Source: an uncultured Clostridium sp.
GTDB taxonomy: Bacteria; Bacillota; Clostridia; Lachnospirales; Lachnospiraceae
Assembly: GCA_900551135.1 (NCBI GenBank)
Contig: URUX01000112.1
Span: 1 to 8,245, forward strand
Length of the DNA stretch: 8,245 bases
Direction: 5' to 3'
The notes below the pieces were generated by a model. The model ran no database searches, had not been told where the DNA came from, and saw nothing but the letters and a program-made list of their open reading frames with translations. This document shows positions 4,665 to 8,245 of the stretch, one piece after another (position 1 is the stretch's first letter; each line of letters starts with the position of its first letter). Position numbers and translations under genes: made by a program.

Positions 4665-6164
4665 ATGAGAGAATGTGGAATGCTGCTTCCGGTATTCAGC
4701 CTGCCGTCAAAATACGGTATTGGTTCTTTTTCCAAGGAAGCCTATGAATTTGTAGATATGCTGCTGGGGGCAGGACAGAAATACTGGCAGATATTGCCGC
4801 TGGGACCTACCGGTTATGGAGATTCTCCGTATCAGTCTTTTTCTGCATTTGCAGGAAATCCACTGTTAATTGATTTGGAACAGCTGGTTGAAGAACAGCT
4901 GTTAACAAAAGAGGAGTGTGATGCCGTAGATTTTGGAACGGATCTGCGTGCGATTCACTATGATAAGGTTCATGCAGGAAAAAAGCAGCTGTTAAAAGCC
5001 GCTTATAAAAACTGGAAAGAGCAGAACCATCTGGATTATCCGGAACAGATCCATGAGAAGGCCAGAGAAGTTCTGATGGAAGATACATTGGAATACTGCT
5101 TTTATATGGCTTTGAGAGAAGCCTTTGGAGATGAAGAATGGACAAAATGGGAAGATGGTATCCGTCTGCGCCGTCCGGATGCGATGGAGCATTATAGAAG
5201 AGAACTGGCAGATGAGATCGGCTTCCATGAGTTTCAGCAGATGGTATTTACCAAGCAGTGGCAAAAACTGAAAAAATATGCCAATGACAAAGGGATTCAT
5301 ATTATTGGAGATATTCCCATTTACGTTTCCTTTGACAGCGCAGATGCCTGGGCTCATCCAGAGATGTTTCAGTTTCATGAAGACGGAACTCCAAAAGCAG
5401 TTGCAGGATGTCCGCCAGATGCATTTTCTGAAACCGGGCAGTTGTGGGGAAATCCTTTGTACGATTGGGGATATCACGAAAGAACCGGATTTGGATGGTG
5501 GATACGCAGAACGGATTACAGCTTCAGACTGTATGATGTAGTCAGAATTGACCATTTCAGAGGATTTGATGAATATTATGCCATTCCTTATGGAGAAGAA
5601 ACGGCAATGAACGGCCACTGGGAAAAAGGACCTGGAATGAAGATGTTTAATACACTGAAAGGATGGTTTGGAGAACTTCCTGTGATTGCAGAGGATCTGG
5701 GAATCCTGACTCCCAGTGTTTATGAACTTCTGGAGGCTTCCGGATTCCCTGGCATGAAGATTCTGGAATTTGCATTTGATGCCAGCGGTTCCAGTACCTA
5801 TCTGCCTCATAATTATAAAAATCCGAATTGTGTCGTTTATACGGGAACCCATGACAACGATACTGTGCGCGGCTGGTTTGAGACCCTGGAGGGCGCTGAT
5901 CTCCAGTTTACAACCGAGTATGTCAACATTAATAAGACGGAAGCAGCTCATGCAAACTGGGAGTTTATTCGTCTGGCGCTGTCAAGCATTGCGGATTTAG
6001 CCATTATTCCGGTACAGGATTATCTGGGACTGGATTCCAGCGCCCGTATCAATGAGCCTGGAACCGTAGGGAAAAACTGGCAGTGGAGAATGCTGGACGG
6101 TGAACTGACCAGAGAGATTGCACAAAAGTGCCGCAGAATGGCCAGACTGTATGGAAGATACTAA
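4665..6164 (+). CDS. malQ: 4-alpha-glucanotransferase (amylomaltase, GH77)
   Basis: Transfers alpha-1,4-glucan segments between maltodextrins, with release of glucose, in cytoplasmic glycogen and maltodextrin use. The 499-residue length is typical of the short bacterial form (Thermus amylomaltase is about 500). It starts with the family pattern MRECGMLLPVFSLPSKYGIG and QILPLGPTGYGDSPYQ (42-57). The catalytic residues are all present: nucleophile D296 in RIDHFRGF, acid/base E343 in IAEDLG, and transition-state stabiliser D397 in THDND, at spacings that match Thermus D293/E340/D395. FPGMKILEF (361-369) is another conserved GH77 segment, and NEPGT (463-467) is the conserved C-terminal motif. It has its own promoter and terminator, so it is transcribed alone; no other glycogen genes are in the window. 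The start follows AGGGGAG by nine bases. Confidence 0.97.
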   Translation: MRECGMLLPVFSLPSKYGIGSFSKEAYEFVDMLLGAGQKYWQILPLGPTGYGDSPYQSFSAFAGNPLLIDLEQLVEEQLLTKEECDAVDFGTDLRAIHYDKVHAGKKQLLKAAYKNWKEQNHLDYPEQIHEKAREVLMEDTLEYCFYMALREAFGDEEWTKWEDGIRLRRPDAMEHYRRELADEIGFHEFQQMVFTKQWQKLKKYANDKGIHIIGDIPIYVSFDSADAWAHPEMFQFHEDGTPKAVAGCPPDAFSETGQLWGNPLYDWGYHERTGFGWWIRRTDYSFRLYDVVRIDHFRGFDEYYAIPYGEETAMNGHWEKGPGMKMFNTLKGWFGELPVIAEDLGILTPSVYELLEASGFPGMKILEFAFDASGSSTYLPHNYKNPNCVVYTGTHDNDTVRGWFETLEGADLQFTTEYVNINKTEAAHANWEFIRLALSSIADLAIIPVQDYLGLDSSARINEPGTVGKNWQWRMLDGELTREIAQKCRRMARLYGRY

Positions 6165-6190
6165 TAATCGGAAAATTAAAGAATAAACTA

Positions 6191-6233
6191 AAATACGGCA
6201 GTTCCGGAGGAAAACCGGGGCTGCCGTATTTTT
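6191..6233 (+). terminator. Intrinsic terminator of malQ, possibly bidirectional
   Basis: AAATACGGCAGTTCCGG (6191-6207) pairs with CCGGGGCTGCCGTATTT (6215-6231) as a 17-base-pair stem with two T-G wobbles and a seven-base loop, followed by TTTTT (6229-6233). The left flank is A-rich, so the minus strand also ends in T's and it could stop transcription of the convergent gene too. The intron-like element begins one base after its T-run. Confidence 0.9.
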
Positions 6234-6234
6234 C

Positions 6235-6589
6235 GTGCGCCTTGCGGTGCACGTCGCTAATGGATGAAAATTCCTAATTCGCCACTGGTAGTGGAAGGAT
6301 ACAGTCAAGACCAGGGGTGTCGTGGGTGACCGAGAATCGGAAGGAAGATGAAGGCATTAGCAATGCAGTACGAGAAAAGAACTAGCCTGCAGCAGAAACG
6401 GTTACGGGAGAATGGCGAAAGTATGGAACCAGATTTTTTCAAAGAAAATAATAGCCAAGCCAGGTTATACATCCATGCTTGACTATTATCTGGTAGTTTG
6501 TAAAAGCTAAGGAACCGCCTGGTACTGAACAGTATGCCAGGTGGTGTGAGAGGTCGGCTAATCAATTTATGGTCAGCCTCCTGCCCGAT
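6235..6589 (+). mobile_element. Compact ORF-less group II intron (IIC-like) after the malQ terminator
   Basis: Starts with GTGCGCC, the canonical group II 5' end, and ends in ...CCCGAT, with the usual terminal AT. Near the 3' end, 6514-6545 folds into a domain V hairpin: a nine-pair lower stem with a CGC triad (6516-6518) containing the conserved G-T wobble (G6517 with T6542), a two-base bulge (T6535, G6536), a four-pair upper stem and a GAAC loop. A domain VI-like segment follows (6549-6589; GGCT 6556-6559 with AGCC 6575-6578). It lies immediately after a terminator T-run, as group IIC introns do. At about 355 bases there is room for the ribozyme only; no reverse transcriptase is encoded. 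Short open stretches (ATG 6363 to TGA 6480; and a frame ending GYTSMLDYYLVVCKS at TAA 6508, right before domain V) may be remnants of a deleted maturase. Splicing ability is unknown; class IIC is inference. Confidence 0.8.
6514..6545 (+). ncRNA. Group II intron domain V hairpin
   Basis: Catalytic core hairpin of the intron: ACCGCCTGG (6514-6522) with CCAGGTGGT (6537-6545), bulge TG at 6535-6536, TACT/AGTA upper stem and GAAC tetraloop (6527-6530). The G6517-T6542 wobble inside the CGC triad is the position expected for the metal-binding triad. Confidence 0.8.
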
Positions 6590-6634
6590 TCCTGGTTCGG
6601 GAAACAGAGAACGAGGGTATCGCTGGATCTGGAA
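6590..6634. other. Spacer between intron 3' end and convergent gene
   Basis: These 45 bases separate the intron end from the stop codon of the minus-strand gene. No gene or T-tailed hairpin is visible here. With the intron removed, the convergent gene would end roughly 45 bases from the malQ terminator, which could serve both. Confidence 0.5.
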
Positions 6635-7426
6635 TTACTGGGTAATGGTAATGCTGGGGGTCTGGGATGCTGTAGTTTCCTGAGAAGAACTGTCTGGCTG
6701 TGCTGCAGACTCCTGACCCTGTGAAGGTGTCTGTTCGGAGGAAGTTTCCTCCGCAGTTCCGCCGGACACGGTCATATCATGGGAAGCTGGGTTAAAGTTG
6801 GCCTGAGTTGCATTGCCGCACATATCGGACGCATAGACCGTAAGTCCTGTGGAGTCAATTTCAAAGGAAACTTTGCTGCTGCTCTTGTCAATGGTGGGAG
6901 TCACAGGCACTCCCATGGCAGTAGTGGCAGTAATGGAATTAAAATCAACACCGGACTGACTGTCTTCAATGGTAAAAGTTAAAACATTATCTTCAATGGT
7001 AAAGTCCTCATTAATGGAAGGAGGCAAATCATCCAAAATATCTACCGGCTCATAGGCAGCAGTAATCATACCGTTGAGACTGGCTACAGTAATCTCAATG
7101 ACTCCGTTTTTGCTGATAGCTGCCGTATATGTTCCGCGGCCTGTTTTCTCAAGCGGCAGGTCGGCAGATTCCTGGGTGGAAACCATGCTTTTAATCGGGA
7201 GAAATGATTTCACCGTAATCTCGGCAGAAGTAGTTTTATAGTCCTTGGTAGTGCCGACAGTAATCTCCACTCTGGGTTTGGTGGTCAGCAGGAAAAAGAG
7301 CAGACCGTTAAACACAATAAAAGGCACTATGTAAAAAAGCAGAACATGGAGAAAATCATCCTGCTTTTTGGGAGATTTATAGCCGTAGCGGGATGCAGAG
7401 GTACGGCTTGAACTGCGATAATCCAT
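6635..7426 (-). CDS. Single-pass membrane protein with extracellular beta-rich domain, unknown function
   Basis: Not recognised as a named family. From the chosen start it has 263 residues: a basic, Ser/Tyr-rich cytoplasmic head (1-24), one strongly hydrophobic helix (26-48, ending in LLFFLL), an extracellular region of beta-strand character (50-215), and a Ser/Thr/Gln/Glu-rich disordered tail (216-263). Within the outer region, LPPSINEDFTIEDNVLTFTI and the later GLTVYASDMCGNATQANF resemble bacterial Ig-like repeats of cell-surface proteins. The positive-inside pattern predicts a cytoplasmic N-terminus. It could be an envelope or cell-wall-associated protein, but nothing points to a partner. 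The start ATG at 7426 is preceded by AGGAGG (eight bases); an upstream TTG at 7444 lies 5' of that site and is unlikely. It is convergent with malQ and divergent from the HD-domain gene, so probably transcribed alone. Confidence 0.8.
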   Translation of the reverse strand: MDYRSSSRTSASRYGYKSPKKQDDFLHVLLFYIVPFIVFNGLLFFLLTTKPRVEITVGTTKDYKTTSAEITVKSFLPIKSMVSTQESADLPLEKTGRGTYTAAISKNGVIEITVASLNGMITAAYEPVDILDDLPPSINEDFTIEDNVLTFTIEDSQSGVDFNSITATTAMGVPVTPTIDKSSSKVSFEIDSTGLTVYASDMCGNATQANFNPASHDMTVSGGTAEETSSEQTPSQGQESAAQPDSSSQETTASQTPSITITQ

Positions 7427-7434
7427 AAAGTAAT

Positions 7435-7440
7435 CCTCCT
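7435..7440 (-). promoter_or_regulatory. Ribosome binding site that fixes the membrane-protein start
   Basis: CCTCCT on the plus strand is AGGAGG on the minus strand, eight bases before ATG 7426. An in-frame TTG at 7444 would begin before the site itself, so ATG 7426 is the better start. Confidence 0.8.
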
Positions 7441-7460
7441 GCAATTAAATTTCAAACTTA

Positions 7461-7489
7461 AGCATAGCAGAAAATAACCCAACTTACAA
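7461..7489 (-). promoter_or_regulatory. Promoter of the membrane-protein gene
   Basis: On the minus strand: TTGTAA (7489-7484), 17-base spacer, TATGCT (7466-7461). Four of six bases match at each element with ideal spacing. Confidence 0.6.
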
Positions 7490-7496
7490 GATTAAC

Positions 7497-7525
7497 TTCT
7501 AAATTCCACAGGAATGTGATATGAT
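7497..7525 (+). promoter_or_regulatory. Promoter of the HD-domain gene, with a palindrome in its spacer
   Basis: TATGAT (7520-7525) preceded by TGA makes a good extended -10; the -35 at the right distance, TTCTAA (7497-7502), is poor, as is usual for extended -10 promoters. The palindrome ATTCC-ACA-GGAAT (7503-7515) lies in the spacer and could be an operator. Confidence 0.5.
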
Positions 7526-7569
7526 AACCTTGTTCGCAGATTGACGAATTTCATTTAAGGAGGAATCCG

Positions 7570-8136
7570 ATGGTAAAAGAGGCAGCGGCATTTGCAGCAG
7601 AGGCTCATAAAGGAGCAGTCAGAAAGGGTTCCAATATCCCTTATATGACTCATCCGGCGGAAACTGCGGTAATTGTGTCTATGATGAGCAATGACGAAGA
7701 AGTGATTGCGGCGGCATTACTCCATGACGTCATTGAAGATGCAGGGATTACGGAAGAGACAATCCGGGATAAATTTGGGGACAGAGTTGCAGATCTGGTA
7801 GCAGCAGAAAGCGAAGATAAGTCAAAAAGCTGGGTGGAGAGAAAGAGTGCCACAATCAGGAGCCTGGAAACAGCCAGTCTGGAGTCCAAGATACTGGCGC
7901 TGGGGGACAAGCTGAGTAATCTGCGGTGCACAGCCAGAGATTATATGGAAATTGGGGATAAGGTATGGGAACGTTTCCGGCAGAAAGATCCCAAAATGCA
8001 GGGCTGGTATTATACCGGCGTTTTAAAAAATCTTAAAGAACTGGAGCAGTTCCCTGCTTATCAGGAATATGCCATGCTTTGCCGGTTTGTGTTCGGCAGT
8101 ATCAAAGGCGATGAAAGTCAGGAAAGGGGACGTTGA
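7570..8136 (+). CDS. HD-domain hydrolase, small (p)ppGpp hydrolase-like (RelA/SpoT HD domain)
   Basis: A 188-residue protein made of little more than the HD hydrolase domain of RelA/SpoT, similar in layout to MESH1-type small alarmone hydrolases that remove pyrophosphate from (p)ppGpp. Visible landmarks are RKGSNIPYMTHP (18-29; metal ligand H28), LLHDVIED (50-57; H52, D53 plus E56, D57) and LGDKLSN (111-117; D113), the four expected metal ligands in order. There is no synthetase, TGS or ACT domain, so it cannot be a complete Rel protein. Activity on (p)ppGpp is inferred from the family; many relatives in Firmicutes are annotated only as HD proteins. It starts at ATG 7570, five bases after AAGGAGGA (7557-7564). 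One base separates its stop from the next gene, which suggests an operon with an exported protein. Confidence 0.88.
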   Translation: MVKEAAAFAAEAHKGAVRKGSNIPYMTHPAETAVIVSMMSNDEEVIAAALLHDVIEDAGITEETIRDKFGDRVADLVAAESEDKSKSWVERKSATIRSLETASLESKILALGDKLSNLRCTARDYMEIGDKVWERFRQKDPKMQGWYYTGVLKNLKELEQFPAYQEYAMLCRFVFGSIKGDESQERGR

Positions 8137-8137
8137 T

Positions 8138-8245
8138 ATGGCAAAATGGTGGAAAAAACCGTTAGGGATAACAGCTGCCTTGATGATGGCAGGAACGGTC
8201 TGGTTTTCAACTCCGACAGATGTCTGGGCAGCCCAGGATGAAACA
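8138..8245 (+). CDS. N-terminus of an exported protein (partial, runs off window)
   Basis: The first 36 residues form a classical Sec signal peptide: positive n-region (MAKWWKKP), hydrophobic core (about 9-23, LGITAALMMAGTVWF) and a c-region with a likely signal peptidase I site after VWA (residue 31), leaving AQDET as the mature start. The ribosome binding site AAAGGGGA (8123-8130) lies seven bases before ATG 8138 inside the end of the HD gene. The mature protein is outside the window and cannot be named. Confidence 0.8.
   Translation, partial: MAKWWKKPLGITAALMMAGTVWFSTPTDVWAAQDET

Noticed and set aside
4992..5951. Long open frame on the minus strand inside malQ
   Set aside because: It is antisense to a well-conserved GH77 gene with all catalytic residues, has no ribosome binding site of note and no recognisable domain.
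6584..6601. Inverted repeat CCCGA / TCGGG as a terminator for the minus-strand gene
   Set aside because: Five pairs only, no T-run on either strand, and it straddles the predicted intron end; probably chance.
1..8245. CRISPR array, tRNA, rRNA or insertion sequence transposase
   Set aside because: No regularly spaced repeats, no cloverleaf with CCA-type end, no rRNA segments and no transposase motifs were seen on either strand.

Overview
The window looks like a chromosomal segment of an anaerobic low-to-moderate G+C Firmicute, most likely a gut-type Clostridia of the Lachnospiraceae kind. This is inferred from strong AGGAGG-type ribosome binding sites, near-consensus sigma-A promoters with 17-base spacers, ATGA stop/start overlaps, and a gene set rich in 4Fe-4S ferredoxin modules. 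The genus cannot be named from the sequence alone.

Left part (1-1140): the lysine/glutamate-rich end of a gene that begins before the window, then an MscS-family mechanosensitive channel.

Central metal-cluster operon (about 1160-4165): a consensus promoter embedded in an array of ATGGCATATG boxes drives (i) a DUF134 helix-turn-helix regulator fused to a NifX-type cofactor-binding domain, (ii) and (iii) two tandem MinD/Mrp-type ATPases, each with a two-cluster ferredoxin module inserted after the Walker A motif, and (iv) a stand-alone NifX/ORP-like protein with a His/Cys tail. The first three genes overlap by ATGA. A strong terminator closes the unit. The fourth gene is broken by a frameshift eight codons in, best explained by loss of one GGAA unit. 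The set resembles the ORP-type (orange protein) gene groups of Desulfovibrio: a NifX-fold metal-cluster carrier plus two ferredoxin-containing ATPases. It probably handles assembly or transfer of an unidentified metal-sulfur cluster. No nitrogenase genes are present.

Middle (4185-6233): a lone HicB-family protein with no HicA toxin, divergent from malQ (4-alpha-glucanotransferase). Both promoters can be read in the 200-base gap, and each carries one copy of an 11-base direct repeat. malQ ends in a strong terminator.

Intron region (6235-6589): directly after the last T's of the malQ terminator lies a compact element of about 355 bases with the hallmarks of a group II intron: a GTGCG start, a domain V hairpin with a CGC triad and two-base bulge, a domain VI-like segment and an AT end. 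It has no reverse transcriptase gene. Its position after a terminator matches the insertion habit of group IIC introns.

Right part (6635-8245): a membrane-anchored extracellular protein of unknown function (minus strand), divergent from a small HD-domain alarmone hydrolase-like gene. That gene is followed one base later by the start of an exported protein running off the window.
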